A stretch of 64,000 nt of DNA from Chionoecetes opilio (lineage: Eukaryota > Arthropoda > Malacostraca > Decapoda > Majidae). This document shows, in pieces, positions 33,452 through 44,948 of the stretch. A program made the position numbers and the translations under genes. The stretch is from positions 1 to 64,000 of the forward strand of contig JACEEZ010012708.1 in assembly GCA_016584305.1 (NCBI GenBank), given 5' to 3'. The stretch's first letter is position 1. Every line of letters begins with the position of its first letter. The notes beneath the pieces are model-generated. The model saw only the letters and a program-made list of their open reading frames with translations. It made no database searches and had not been told where the DNA came from.

Positions 33452-33917
33452 AATTCTATAGGCGGCTTAATAAGGAAGATAATACGAATGTGCTAATTAG
33501 GGGTCATTATGCGAATTGCTCAACAAATGCAAATTAGCATCCGGCAGTTTCTGCATCCTTAGATGTGTACATTACATTCAAACATAAAACCTTACTGTAC
33601 TCAACAGTTCCAGGTTCACTATAGGGCATATAGGAACGGCTACCGTAGTCTAGACTAAATTTAAAGTGACAATTAAGAGTCAGCTAGAGCAGATTTTTTT
33701 ACTTCCACCAACTAGCTGCTCACCATATATGTATGGTGCATTTTGTGTGAGAATGAATTTCCATTCTAGATAAGCTCAAGTTAATTATAGGCTAAATAGT
33801 AGGCTACTATGAAATACCAGCTATACCGATGACGACTTCAATACAAAGATTTCCTCAGATAAGAGGAAGTAAATATATAAACAAATGCAATCACTGAAAA
33901 TTAAAACTTAATTCATT
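33452..33917 (-). repeat. Right arm of long inverted repeat
   Basis: Mirror of 30,760-31,227. The inner boundary is at TATAGGCGGCTTAATAAGG and the outer boundary at AAAATTAAAACTTAATTC. Confidence 0.85.
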
Positions 33918-34009
33918 TAGAAGGGGAACAAACGGAAAGCCAGAACCTGTCATGCCCTGCTACCTATAGCTACATGTACTGAGGTAAGACAAGGAAGGCC
34001 AAATGTTAA

Positions 34010-34660
34010 CAGCAAAGCTACGCTACCTTTATTTACAACTATAGGATTCGTACAGTAATTAAGTATCTCATCGAGTGCGCTTATATCAATTCACATTACT
34101 GTGTAACGAGACGCAAAGATATACGTAAAAAGACAGTGAAGGTGAGAAATAATGTATAATAATGAGAACAAAATGAGGTCGCTACATGGTGAGATATGCC
34201 GAGCTGCCTCTTGACTGAGGAATGGCAGCTAGGCTGCTTCCTGACGGAGAACAAATCATGTCGCTACATGGTGAGATGCATTACACCGATATTGTGGAGG
34301 GACAGGCTGCCACCTGACGAAGAACAACAGGCAGTTGAGAGAGGCCGCTGCCTCAGCTGGTCTCGCTTCCCCGTGACTGAGGTGTGTCAGGCGGCCTCCT
34401 GACGGAGAAATAAACATGCTGCCGTTTACATGTTGAGATACCCGCGTGCCCGGTGACAGAGGAATGCAAGGCAAGGCCTCCTGACAGAACGCCACGCCCT
34501 GTATACATGCAACCGTAACAAGCAAAGCTACGCTTCCTTGATTTACAAGAAGATTCGTCTCTCATCGAGTGTGCTTGTATATATTCACATTACTGGGTAA
34601 TACGACGCAAAAGATATACTTAAGAAAGACAGTGAAGATGAGAAAAAATGTATAAATGAT
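34010..34660. repeat. Direct repeat pair and short tandem motif
   Basis: 34,015-34,160 (GCAAAGCTACGC, CTCATCGAGTG, CACATTACTG, AAGACAGTGAAG) recurs at 34,525-34,645. The CTCATCGAGTGTGC part also lies inverted at about 31,300. Between the copies, variants of CATGGTGAGATGC with CCTGACGGAGAA recur about four times. No gene seen. Confidence 0.7.
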
Positions 34661-35342
34661 GAAGATGGGTGGGTAAATCCACCCAGAGTATCCTACGACG
34701 AATTAATCCGCCACGGAAATCTCCGGCCGTGGGGTCGGCTGAGGTGAGGCAGGAGCCGGGAGCAAGCTGTTGCCTCTCCGCGCGGCGGGATGAAATGAAA
34801 AGTAATCATCGTACCTCTGGCGCCCTACATGGCATCCGAAAACACAACCTTCTGTATAACCAAACCTCCGCTACCGAACCGCTACACCGGCCGCTACTGA
34901 ACCGCTACTGAACGCTACTGAACCGCTACACCGGCCGTACAAGCGGGCTAGTGGGAACCGGTCTTTAGTCAAGCAACAGTACTGTAACGCTCTGTCGGCC
35001 TCACAGAGACACCTGAAGTGTGTGGTGGGGTCGAGGGCGTAACACATTAATGAACAACTATTACCATATTAATATATTTGCTGCAAAAGAAGTGTACGAC
35101 AACTCGACAAAAAATTAAGACGTTTGTAAACAAACCAACATGTGGCTGGCGGCTGGCCCAAGGCCTGGAACACCGAAGGTCTGGCCACTGGAGGCCTTGC
35201 CAGGGGCCTCTGAAGGAAACATTAGATCCTCCGCCTCAGTACATGTGCCTTCCTGAGGAAGTTTAAACATATCTCGCCTATGTGATTGCTTCACCAGACT
35301 ATATATTTCGTACGTGTGGCAAACAGCCTGAGATAAGACCAT
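34661..35342. other. Unassigned moderately GC-rich stretch
   Basis: A small tandem patch of GAACCGCTACTGAACGC-like units lies at about 34,865-34,935. TGGCGCCCTACATGGCATCC near 34,820 resembles an LTR-element primer site, but no LTR can be identified beside it. Confidence 0.35.
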
Positions 35343-35531
35343 CAGCGTTGCCAGACAAAATGTATATAAATCTGAGAAACGGGCAAAATACCTGTAGAAA
35401 TCTGTAGACCTGGGTATATATCTGAGAAAAAATCTGTAGATTTAGCCAATTTTAGAGGCAAAATCTGAAAATCTTAACATTGACCAAATATCTGTAGATC
35501 CACATATTATTCTGTAGATCTGGCATCACTA
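35343..35531. mobile_element. MITE-like repeat with TGCCAGA ends
   Basis: CAGCGTTGCCAGAC at the left is mirrored by TCTGGCATCACTA at the right (10 of 13 terminal positions). The interior repeats CTGTAGA(T/C) five times. Ends of the CAGTGTTGCCAGA type are common on arthropod hAT-like elements. No target duplication was found. Confidence 0.5.
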
Positions 35532-35879
35532 GGGGCCGTGTTTATTTTAAAAATGTCGGATGGCGAAATTAGCCGTGGCGTTAAAAGCCTTTTTAGGGGT
35601 GCACCAGTTACAAAACTTGCATCTACGCTTGGTGTTCCGCCTCACCTCACTAGCACCACCACGCGCAGTAGTCACTTTGCACAACTTGTCTGGCGTAAAC
35701 GCTCTGCTCTGCGTTTTCAGCACCCTCTGCCGCTCTACATAAATCTACACACTAAGCCAGAGTCAGTTTCCTCACTTCAGTAGTTCGTGACGTATAGAGG
35801 AGTTACGAATGCCCACAACGATTCTGTCCCTTAGCATAGAATCTAGGTAATTCACACATTAGTTACACGACTTCACCAA

Positions 35880-36246
35880 CACTCGAAGGTCAGTGTAGAA
35901 GTTTCGAAGCTTTCGCCTTCTCTTGATTGCGCTGATTGAAGATTAACCTCTCATACGTTTCGTTTTCTTCCCCCACGGCATAAGCGTTGAAACAGTCCAA
36001 TATTTCCTTCACCGTCCGTGTAGACTGTAGCTGCAGGCGTGACAAAGTGGAAACCTTCGTACACCTTCTTGGCGCCGTCGTCGAGACTGTTTTCGAGGAG
36101 GGCGACCTGATAAGCACGGGGTCGTTCCTCCAGACTCGTCAGGATACTGTAGTTGTCCCAACGTCGCTAAACAACCTCCAGTCACCAGCAGGGTTAGTGC
36201 CGAAAGCGAGGAGTGGGGGGAGGCTGAGTTTCACTCGGGCAGCCAT
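35880..36246 (-). pseudogene. Gypsy gag fragment (second Gypsy family)
   Basis: The minus-strand ATG at 36,246-36,244 opens MAARVKLSLPPLLAFGTNP, then frames shift through RAYQVALLENSLDDGAKKVY and YEGFHF to CFNAYAVGEENETYERLIFN. This follows the gag N-terminal/capsid pattern of invertebrate Gypsy elements (P-L-F-GNPA-NW, ALLL-S-G-EG-IYEGF, VGEENETYERF-FN). Gag packages the element RNA. The fragment breaks off at about 35,880 after roughly 120 codons; no protease or polymerase follows. At least two frameshifts are visible. The adjacent primer site supports the assignment. Confidence 0.7.
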
Positions 36247-36343
36247 GGTCAGCAACAGAGAAAATGCTTTATCCTCCTTGGTCAGCAAGCCTTCTGCCGC
36301 CCTCAGTAGTAGCCAGTCACGTCAAGGAGCTGGATAAGTACCA

Positions 36344-36481
36344 CCGCAAGCCACCATGTTACGTGGTGGTCCAAGGAGAGAAGGGGGAGTGAGACAATCA
36401 GTCCGGTAGCCAAGCTCTGTCTGCCTTTATTGGGGGAAGTACAACTACACAATAGTTCGGTGTGTGGTTCATTGTGTGGTT
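36344..36481 (-). other. Truncated LTR and primer-binding site of the gag fragment
   Basis: On the minus strand the LTR-like sequence ends CCACGTAACA and is directly followed by TGGTGGCTTGCGG (36,356-36,344), typical of a tRNA primer site beginning TGG. AATAAA lies inside the LTR on the minus strand near 36,432. Only about 125 bp of LTR-like sequence is seen before the LINE ORF1 relic. Confidence 0.5.
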
Positions 36482-36489
36482 CATTATCC

Positions 36490-37165
36490 CGAAACAGACC
36501 CCCTTTCCTGCGCGGCAAAATGACACACACAACAGGGGTGCCTTCAAGGTCCCTAACCCTGCCTAGTGCCTCTTTTTACCTCCTTAGGAGCTCCTGTCTC
36601 TCTACCCTGCCTATATAATTTCCCCCTGCATTTATACATACCGTCGGCGCTAATCCCTCACCCACCATTACCCTCCCCAGCCTTCTGCTATGTTCCCTAT
36701 CCCCGCTCCACGAAATAGCAAGCGTCCTATTTTTTCCAATTCCTGTTACAAAAGGTCCTATCCAGATACTTGGCCTGGCTGTCACCCACAACCACGGTCT
36801 ACCTGAAGACAGGGAAAGTTCGACTGTCTTACCATCCCTTCCTCTGTGCACTCATCAACGAGGGCAGCAAAGCTATTCCTGTCGCAGGAGGCGGAGTCTG
36901 TGGTCTCCACCCCGGCCAGTCTCCTTGTTCTTCACGTGTGTCCACGCTCCTTCCCCCCGTCTAGGCAGAGGAATTGGCGATGCTGGCACACCACGTTTTC
37001 CCCAACAGCTCCCTGAACTCTGCATTCTCCTTCGTCAGAAAAGCTTTTCCCAGTCCCTTACGACGTCACTCATGACCACTCCTTGCTAAATTTAGGTCAC
37101 GCACCTGACCCTGCAGCTGATTCAACTCACTTAACACCTCATTGTCCGCTATCTCACTCTCACAA
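36490..37165 (-). pseudogene. LINE ORF1-like relic with SGNH-hydrolase domain
   Basis: Reading down the minus strand: a heptad-rich stretch (EIADNEVLSELNQLQGQ, ENAEFRELLG) near 37,150-37,020, a low-complexity linker, then VVVGDSQ near 36,790, KYLDRTF, GLAPTVCINAGGN near 36,650, and TPVVCVILPRRKGG near 36,500. GDSQ and INAGGN correspond to blocks I (GDS) and III (G-N) of SGNH/GDSL hydrolases, and this coiled-coil plus SGNH layout is known from ORF1 of some invertebrate LINEs. Block V (DGVHL) is missing because the sequence switches to the LTR fragment at about 36,490. Frameshifts throughout make it a pseudogene. Confidence 0.65.
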
Positions 37166-37620
37166 CACTAATCCCTGGGAGCTAGACCCACCACGTCCTT
37201 CCCGTTTCAACCCGTGAACCGAAAGAATATGGACATGGTATATCATAACCATTGGTTTAATTCGTGAAAACCTGATATTAACACATGACCACTTAAGAGT
37301 TACCTTACAGTGGTTAAATAACATCAAATATTGGTCCGCTAGCACACCAGTTGTCAGCAAGTTCGCCACTATCTAATCAAGACTTTATGGACATTGGAAC
37401 GGGATTTAATACTCAGGTAGTTGCCCATTGGACAACCCTCATAATAGGTACACACCAACGTTACAGAAATTTTCTCAGCAGTGTATTAGATATTTAAAAT
37501 CTACTTAACATCACACGAAAATTAACCAATTTGTCATATATTGACATATATGACATTCTCTTGTTATTTGTGGGAAGGGTACAGTCTCGTAGAAGGAAAA
37601 ATAACCATGCATTTTGCGTT
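37166..37620. other. Unassigned stretch
   Basis: A/T-rich with no recognisable gene or repeat. Confidence 0.4.
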
Positions 37621-37639
37621 ACATATTGACCTACCTCAC

Positions 37640-37860
37640 CCTACATACATACATACATAATACGTATACATCACTATACATACATTCATACAATACCTAC
37701 TTAGATACGATACATAAATACATCATACGTATACATAACATACATACATACATACATACCACAAGACATACTTAGATACATACATAGATACATACATACA
37801 TACATAACATACATACATACCATACATACATATATATATATATATAGATATATATATATA

Positions 37861-37897
<37 letters not shown>

Positions 37898-37900
37898 TAT
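37640..37900. repeat. CATA and TA microsatellites
   Basis: CATACATACATA units grade into TATATATA. The following 37,905-38,060 holds a short repeat (AACTTCCTGAAATCATGGA) shared inverted with 32,280-32,300. Confidence 0.93.
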
Positions 37901-38079
37901 GTATATACTAGCCGCAAGCCGCCTCCGGCTGCGAAACTTTTGGCTAGCTCCTGCGGAAGGCTATTGTGGGCCTTTGGCCCACTACCTGTGTTTGGTGATT
38001 CGGCCCACCCAAACATGGACTCTCCAGATAGCCCCTTGTAACTTCCTGAAATCATGGATGTAGAAAGTTGATTCCACCC

Positions 38080-39045
38080 ACCCATTCACTCACCCATTAC
38101 CATCACCCCCCACCATTCACTCACCCATTTACCAATCACCCCCACCCATTCACCAACCATTACCATACCCCCCACCATTCACTCACCCATTACCATCACC
38201 CCCCACCCATCACGCACATTACCCATCACCCCCCACCCATTCATCACCCATTACCCATCACCCCTCTACCCATTCACTCACCCATTACCCGCCCAACCCC
38301 TCCACGATTCACTTAACCAGTAACATCACCCCCACCCATTACCCATCACCCCCCACCATTCACTCACCCCATTACCAATCACCCTTCCACCATTCCCCCA
38401 AACCCCTCACCATTACCCATCACCCCCCCATCCCATTCACTCCACCCATACCATCACCCCCCCACCATTCACTCACCATTACCATCACCCCACACCCATT
38501 ACCCATCACCCACACCCATACCCATCACCCCCCACATTCACTCACCCATTAACCATCACCCCCCACCCATTCACTCACCCATTACCCACACCCCCCACCC
38601 ATTCACTCACCATTACCATTACCATCACCCCACCCCATTCACCATCACCCCCAACCCATTCACTCAACCCATTACCCCATCACCACACACCCTTCACTCA
38701 CCCATATACCATACACCCCCACCTATTCCCTCACCATCACCAAGAACCCAACAACCATTACCCATCACCCCACACCATTACCCAAATCACCCCACCCATC
38801 ACCACCCATTACCCATCACCATACATCAAGGTTTCCCAATTCTCGCAACCCACATTTTTTTCACAATTTCTGCAATAGGGCTGCTAAAAAAAAAAAAAAA
38901 AAAAAAAGAGTCGGATTCATCTCATAAGTGGCTTTCACGCCATCCACCCCCACCCATTCACTCCACCATCACCCACACCCCTTACCCATCACCCCACAAT
39001 TCACTCACCCCCCTTAACCCATCACCCTACATTCAAGGTTCCTCA
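38080..39045. repeat. C-rich minisatellite, about 30-bp units, with a duplicated spacer
   Basis: Units of CACCCATTACCATCACCCCC with CACCCATTCACT, about 25 copies to 38,820. A spacer (TTCTCGCAACCCAC, ATAAGT) at 38,825-38,940 interrupts it and recurs at 39,030-39,130 after a further short array. Confidence 0.9.
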
Positions 39046-39214
39046 ATTCTCGCAACCCACTTTTTCACAATTCTCGATAATGGCTTGCCTGAAAGAAAGA
39101 AAAATAAGAGTGACCGGATCATATCATAAGTCGGGCTTATGACTTCCCCTGGTCAAATGCTTCCAAAATGTACCATCATGAGGTGTTTGCGCCCACGCGG
39201 GGCGCCGGAACTAT

Positions 39215-39233
39215 ACCATACACACACACAGAC

Positions 39234-39264
<31 letters not shown>

Positions 39265-39463
39265 CAGTTTCGCATATTATTTATATAATATATATATATC
39301 ATATATATATATATAGTTTATATATATATAATAATATCTATATATACTATATATATATATATATATTTATTTCTTTATATATATTTATTTATTTATTTAT
39401 TTATTATATTATATTTATTTATTATTTCATATATATATATAATAATATACTATATATATATAG

Positions 39464-39499
<36 letters not shown>

Positions 39500-39520
39500 G
39501 ATTTATTATATTAGTAGCTA
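39215..39520. repeat. CA, GACA, TA and TTTA microsatellites in series
   Basis: CACACACA, then GACAGACAGACA, then a long imperfect TA tract with TTATTTATTTA. The Tyr/Ile-rich open frame over it is an artefact. Confidence 0.95.
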
Positions 39521-40020
39521 TACAACAAACCCCCCCAAAAACACACGAACGCCTGCTCTTACGATCACATTGGCATGCAATTAACCGTTATTTCTCCCTC
39601 GTTGTTAACGTTGATGATTATATAGATTACCTTTATCTCTTAAACAGATGTTATTTATCAGGCCTTTATTAGTTATTGGATAGCATGAGAAGCGGCCACA
39701 GAGGAATGAATAAGATCAATGGCGTTTTAGTGACGCAAAACATCACGCATCCGTCATGATAGAGAAGTGGATAGAGGTGTACAAGTTTTTCACTAGGACA
39801 GTCAGGCAGGAGAGGTGGCAGGAGTTTTGCACTTTAGACCAAGAGATACATTGCAGTGTTGTGTTAATAATGTTTATAAAACAGATTATATATAGAGTCT
39901 ATATGGATGGAGGTTGGGCCCTCTGAGAAATGGTTTTGGGTATACGTGTATAGGCTCCAAAAACTTATCGTAAAGAGGATGCAGTAGTCCAATATGGCAA
40001 GAAATAAGCACGGCTTGTAG
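39521..40020. other. Unassigned, possible LINE upstream sequence
   Basis: No clear motif. The last part may be degenerate endonuclease sequence of the LINE that follows, but nothing diagnostic was read before 40,038. Confidence 0.35.
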
Positions 40021-40037
40021 AATATAATAGATTAAGC

Positions 40038-40960
40038 GTGGGTAGGAGATTTTAATTTTAGGAACATAGACTGGGTTCAACTTGTAGGAGATAATGACGC
40101 AGAGAGAATATTGTTAAAACTAGTTTCAGGATAACTTCTAAGCAAACATCAAGGAAACCTATAGGGAGACAATAAGTATATTTCTAGATTATTAACCAAC
40201 AACCGGGAAGATTTAGTTACAGAGGTTGAAGTGGAGGTCCAGTTAGGTAATAACGATCATTGTGAAATTTTGGTTTTGCTTAAATGGGAAGTAGGATCTA
40301 GAGTGTTAATATGCCTAGAGAACCTGACTCAGAAAGGGATAACTATGAAGGATTAAGAAGACACCTGAAGAGGGATCAACTGGGGGGGATAGAGTTGAAT
40401 TGATGTTGATGCGGGGAGGCGGGTGGAGTCCTGAGGGTCAGTGCGCTGATGAGGATTAAAACCTCCTTGTCCGTATTTATTGCAGAGTCAGAATCACTAC
40501 AAAAAGCAATACATAATTAGGGCGATAAGATGAAGGAAAACGACCCCAAAGGATGACTGCGAGTTTTAAAAACCAACAATATGAGGAACTAAAAAGAAAC
40601 GTGTACAGAAGGGTTAAGGCAGGAACAGCACTGTTTCTCCCCAAATCAGTAAAATGTGAGGCTCCTCTAGGACAGTGAAAAAGTTAACAAGAACAGCAAA
40701 GAACAACAAAAACTATAGAGATATTAGGTTGCTGGCCAGGCAAAGACCGACCCTAAAGGGATTTCTCAGGTCTTATAAGACAAAAAGTAGGAATTGGTGG
40801 GTCAGTTAAAATTGATAAGGGGGGAGATTGTAAGTTCTATAAGGATGTGACAAATTGTGACACAGGAAATGATCAGTTATTCACCTTATTGAAGGAACTG
40901 AAGTTATTCTTACCTCTAAAAACCACCCTATATATATGCAAAACTACACCCAGCTACTAC
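40038..40960 (+). pseudogene. LINE ORF2 fragment: endonuclease C-terminal part and linker
   Basis: The plus strand reads VGDFNFRNIDWVQLVGDN at 40,038, then LLTNNREDLVTEVEVEV and QLGNNDHCEILV near 40,190-40,270. GDFN and SDH/NDHCE are the conserved AP-endonuclease motifs (GDFN and the catalytic SDH histidine) of LINE endonucleases, which nick target DNA for reverse transcription. Downstream pieces (REPDSERDNYEGLRRHL, NVYRRVKAGTALF, a CKFYKDV and LFTLLKEL end) follow the endonuclease-RT linker of CR1/RTE-like elements. The reverse transcriptase itself is absent after about 40,960. Stops and shifts break the frame. It could belong to the same LINE family as the ORF1 relic at 36.5 kb. Confidence 0.75.
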
Positions 40961-41034
40961 TAACTTAAGGTTACTTATCAGTGTAAGCAAAAAATTCATC
41001 AGAACCACTTAGTCATAGTGGGACCGTTCTCTAT

Positions 41035-41112
41035 TGATAAGAGTTGGTTAAGCGCCAACGTGGGTGCGAACTGGTGAAGAGAGTAGGTTCGAATCCTCGT
41101 CGGGACGGAAAA
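41035..41112 (+). repeat. tRNA-derived SINE-like unit
   Basis: AGTTGGTTAAGCGCC at 41,042 fits an A box of Leu/Ser-type tRNAs, and GGTTCGAATCC at 41,086-41,096 is a perfect B box about 30 bp later. No convincing acceptor stem was found, and the unit lies among LINE and LTR debris, so a SINE head is likelier than a tRNA gene. Confidence 0.6.
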
Positions 41113-41628
41113 GGAAATGATTTATTTCCGAATTATGATTACCAGCCTGAGTCATATGTCTGTTGGAAGGACATCCTGACGAGATTCAAAAAGTACTGCG
41201 GCCCAGGGCAATGTGAAGCTTCTGCGGGCCTAGGGCCATTACCCCCACTAGAAGCATCCACATGGTTCATAATACGGCCACATGCCAAGTCTCTGTCAAC
41301 AGGGCATTCCTACTCTCCCCTTTGACCAAGACTGCACCTTCAGGAATCCCCCACAGAATATCACAATAGCAAGCAGGAGTAAAAAGAGAGAGAGAAGAAG
41401 GAAAGTAAGAAGACCCCCCTCCCCCGGCATTACATTCAGGTTTATAGAGGGTAGAAATGGCAGTGGATGGACTTCATCAAATTATTCCACGGACAGGCAG
41501 CGGACGGCGGAGAGGTGAGGGTGTAGGTCGGCGTCAGGGCGACAGCCAGGCTTAATGCCGGGCGAGATAGCGTGGTGTTGCTAAGACACTTTCTGGCTTA
41601 ACCGAGAACTCGGTTTTTGTTGATATTA
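41113..41628. other. Left flank of the nested Gypsy element
   Basis: No gene recognised. It ends in GTTGATATTA directly before the LTR terminus at 41,629; the right flank after 57,467 begins ATATATAC, so a short A/T-rich target duplication is possible but not proven. Confidence 0.4.
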
Positions 41629-41956
41629 TGTACGCCTCGACCCACACACAAAACGGTGAACACTGTGAAGGGGGGCTGTCAAGGCACAACGAGCGTGACG
41701 TACTACAAACACGTCTGGGTCGGTCTGTGGAAGAGAGCGAGCTGTATCACAATCCACGAGTCTTTATCACCTAAACTCACAGGCGAGGAAACACTTGTGA
41801 CTCCTTTTGAGTTTTACTTAATAAGGTTCTGATACAATTAACAGAGTACAAGGCGCAGAGAGGAGACAGGCAGGACACGCACTCACAACAAGTCTGTATA
41901 CATCCACAGTATTACCACACGTTCTGTTTTATCCACACGAGACAAGTATATCCAAG

Positions 41957-42100
41957 TAGTTCAGCCGATAGGTGTAACAATGTGGCCGTTATAGTACAAG
42001 CATGAATTTGGCACAGTCCATAGATCATAGTATAATGGATAATTCCAGATATGGACACACGCGAAAACGTCCTATGGTAGCCGTGGCGGCCATCTTACAA
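41957..42100 (+). repeat. Left terminal inverted repeat of the 3.15-kb transposon
   Basis: Mirrors 44,949-45,102. Best-conserved blocks are the outer 20 bp and GAAAACGTCCTATGGTAG; the middle has a few indels. Confidence 0.85.
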
Positions 42101-42587
42101 AATGCCGCTTTTAGTATAGTGGCTAATAGAGGTTTCGTGCATCCCCCCCGAAATTATACTTCTCATTGGTGTCTATAGATAGGGGAAACAATGTGTAGTA
42201 GAAAATGATTTGCCACTATGTTAAATAAGTTGAAAAATGTCCACGTATCATTGTTATGCAAATTAGTGGCCGCCCATACCAAAAACTCCTTATATTCGCC
42301 TATATCTCGGCCAATATTGCAGATAATAGCAAATAAAGTGTCTAGACCTATGTTTTGAAGGACAAGGATTTATATAAAACTATTTAAAATGGATTTTGTT
42401 TACACCAAAGAGTTAGCATATGAACCTTTAGAATACATTTATTAGTGTCCATTTAAGTGAGTGATAATAAAGTTTTTATTTATTATTGCAACTTGTTATC
42501 GTATCCTATTTAGTCCTCATATCTTATCATTATCTTTTTTTTTTCATTGGTGTTTCGACAGCGAAATAGTCTAGGAGTTATAAGATA

Positions 42588-44890
42588 ATGGATCCACTGC
42601 AACTGGACAATCAAAGGCGCAGGTACAGACGGATTGAACAAGTGCGTTTTGTTGCCAAAAAATCACACGGGAAAGTTTTGCAATGCCAGACAGAATTCAA
42701 AACGGCACGATGTTGGAGTGGTATTCTACCATTGGCTTCAACACAGACATTTCATGAACTTCACGAAAGTACCGATGCACTAGAATAGGAAGCCTTGATG
42801 AATGGGAATGCATGACTAAGTTTCTGGAGAACAATGCCAAGTGGCACAAATCCTGCCATACAAAATTCAATAATATAAAAACTACAACGAGCAGAAAAAA
42901 GGGCACAGGGTATGCGACCATGATGCTACTACATCCAAGAAATAAACTCGTCAAGTCGCTCATCATGAAGTGGCAGCATCGGATGTCTGTTTTATGCGAA
43001 CCTGTGTCAACTATCCGAACCATCCGTCAGGCATCAACTTTTCGTCTAGACTCCCGCGTACGAAGATGATGCATTAGACCTGCAGGACGAAGGGCTACTT
43101 GCAAATTGAGTGCTGGGACATGGGTCGACACAAGATGCCAAAAGATCATCCAGGTGTCTTGTTTCACTTTACAACAAAACAAATCATTACAAGCTAAACA
43201 GAAGATGGACACAACTGATAAAGTCAACCATGGGGATTGCACTAGCCGAGTTGCTGTCATTTATCGATGAACCAAGAATGATGAGAGAGCATGCCCCGGT
43301 CTTTAAACTTGCAGATCACGTCAAATTTTATTCTAATCGTCTCGAACAACTTGGAGTGGAGCAGCATGTCAGACAACATAGCACCAGAGTTAAAAAATCG
43401 TATCCTGGACCCAATCCCATAACCTTACGGTTCATAAGGAAGGGCGTGATTATAATACTTGCCATCTTGATAAAGATGTAGGACCCTGCCTCGTAAAGTC
43501 TGCAACGAAGGCCACGATGACGAAGACATATGTTCTTGCAAGGGCAGCGAAGATAGTACGTAGAGAAATGTTCCAAACTGCAGCTACATTCACAGGTTCA
43601 TTGATTGTGGTCTTGACTGCCAAGTAAATCAGAGTATACCTCAGTACTGTTGACTTTGGTGGCCATGATCCTCGACGTACCCCAACATCAAGTCTAATCA
43701 GGTGATGGTGTAACCCAAGCAACCTCAGCCACAAGCCTGAGTTGTTGCAGTTAACAAATAGCTTCTCCGTCGCCAGAGTGGGTAGTACTACTGTGGGTCA
43801 CAACAAAGACAGAGAAACCCCATTGCCCATATACGTGGACTCACAGTCCATGCAGAACTCGGAAAAGTAGACCTCATTGAGATGCTGTTTGATCTCGGAC
43901 TGTCCATTCATCATGATCGACGTGATGGCAATCTCCACATCCATGGGAAACAGAGCTTTGTGTGAGCAGTATCACCGAGATGAGGTAGTGTGTCCACCCA
44001 ATCTACGCGAGGCTTATGTTTCCACAACGGCAGCGGTTGATAATATCGACACAATCGAGCTCCACACGTCGACAGATTCCTTATCACTGTTCTATATTGA
44101 TAGGTTACAGGGGATATCACTTTTCAGACCCCAGTCTGCAAATAATGGGACGGACCGCAGGGAACACAGCGCCTGAACAACATCTACTACCACTACACTG
44201 TCAGAGCTCCCAGAGTCATACCACCTGTGTTCGTCCGCTAGTGTTACTCGGAAGGATTCTCCACTCCCAAAGGTGATGGTCCATGAAGAGGGAGCGGAAG
44301 GAGATCACCCAGCATTGCACCAAGAGTATGGGTGAGTACCTTGTAACATTATAACATAATACATGCCATAAGAACGTGATGCAATAACAATATTGTTTAC
44401 CATGAGAAATGTTGATTGTTTTCTGACAATTCTAATGTACTTTGCTTAATTTACAGATGGCTGGATCTGTTTCTGAAAACAGAGAGTATCAAGACATTCC
44501 ACAAAGTGACAGTAACTTATTCATGCGCTACCATGGCAGTAAGGAGTCAGGAAAGATTAATCGAGACGATCACGCACTACTCCCCTCTTTCCGGGACGAC
44601 TCCAAGTCTGTGGTATGATACGGCACTCCCATGGACGTGATAAAAAAGCTTTGATGGAAGTAACCAAGGCACAGAAACCAGTGATCCACTGTGATCAACC
44701 ACTCTAATTTGGTCCTGTAATTTCACTGAAAATTGACTCCTGAACGCGAAGGTTCGAAATTTGATGATGTCAGAACTTATTACGCTCCCTGGTGGGTTAA
44801 TTGACATTGCTGTGCCAACACAAATGCAAATTGTGGTCATTTGGAGAATACAAGTATGCATATTGTGTATCTAGAGTCATTTCATATAGA
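42588..44890 (+). pseudogene. Uncharacterised repeat-associated protein, N-terminal half, one intron
   Basis: The ATG at 42,588 (MDPLQLDNQRRRYRR) follows an acceptor-like TTTCGACAG. Frames then shift repeatedly through ENNAKWHKSCHTKFNN (42,820), AAKYH-type and CLVSLYNK (43,160), PVFKLADHVKFYSNRLEQLG (43,295), LARAAKIVRREM (43,535), RETPLPIYV (43,812), DEVVCPPNLRE (43,978) and TTAAVDNID (44,025). A GT-AG intron at 44,332-44,456 joins HQEYG to WLDLFL in phase 2, then LLP-FRDDSKSV and DVIKKALME near 44,580-44,650. These motifs occur together in a large family of uncharacterised, high-copy proteins in crustaceans and other invertebrates, usually over 1,000 residues. Here the C-terminal half is absent, so the element is a deletion derivative. 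The family function is unknown to me. Confidence 0.75.
44332..44456 (+). other. Intron inside the transposon gene
   Basis: GTGAGT donor after GAGTATG-G and TTTACAG acceptor before ATGGCTGG. Joining restores the conserved EYxWL context of the family. The length is 125 bp and A/T-rich, unlike the flanking exons. Confidence 0.7.
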
Positions 44891-44948
44891 ACATAAGGCA
44901 TTTGGTCGCTTCGGTTAAACAAATAATAACGGTTCATAAACGCGTCAT

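Larger units (their letters stand above)
30760..33917. mobile_element. 3.2-kb element with inverted arms of about 465 bp
   Basis: 30,760-31,227 is the near-perfect reverse complement of 33,452-33,917. Landmarks GCTTATCTAGAATGGAAATT, GTAGCCGTTCCTATATGCCC and TTGTTGAGCAATTTGC are all mirrored. The 2.2-kb loop between the arms contains a separate 461-bp MITE and no protein I can identify. The outer ends (GAATGAAGTTTTAATTTT) show no clear target duplication. A foldback-type or long-TIR non-autonomous DNA transposon is the simplest reading; an inverted segmental duplication is the alternative. Confidence 0.75.

Noticed and set aside
34820..34840. LTR primer-binding site TGGCATCCG
   Set aside because: No LTR, polypurine tract or gag could be found on either side.
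35538..35783. 81-codon plus-strand frame MFILKMSDGEISRG
   Set aside because: It begins next to a MITE and does not resemble a known protein; nothing supports translation.
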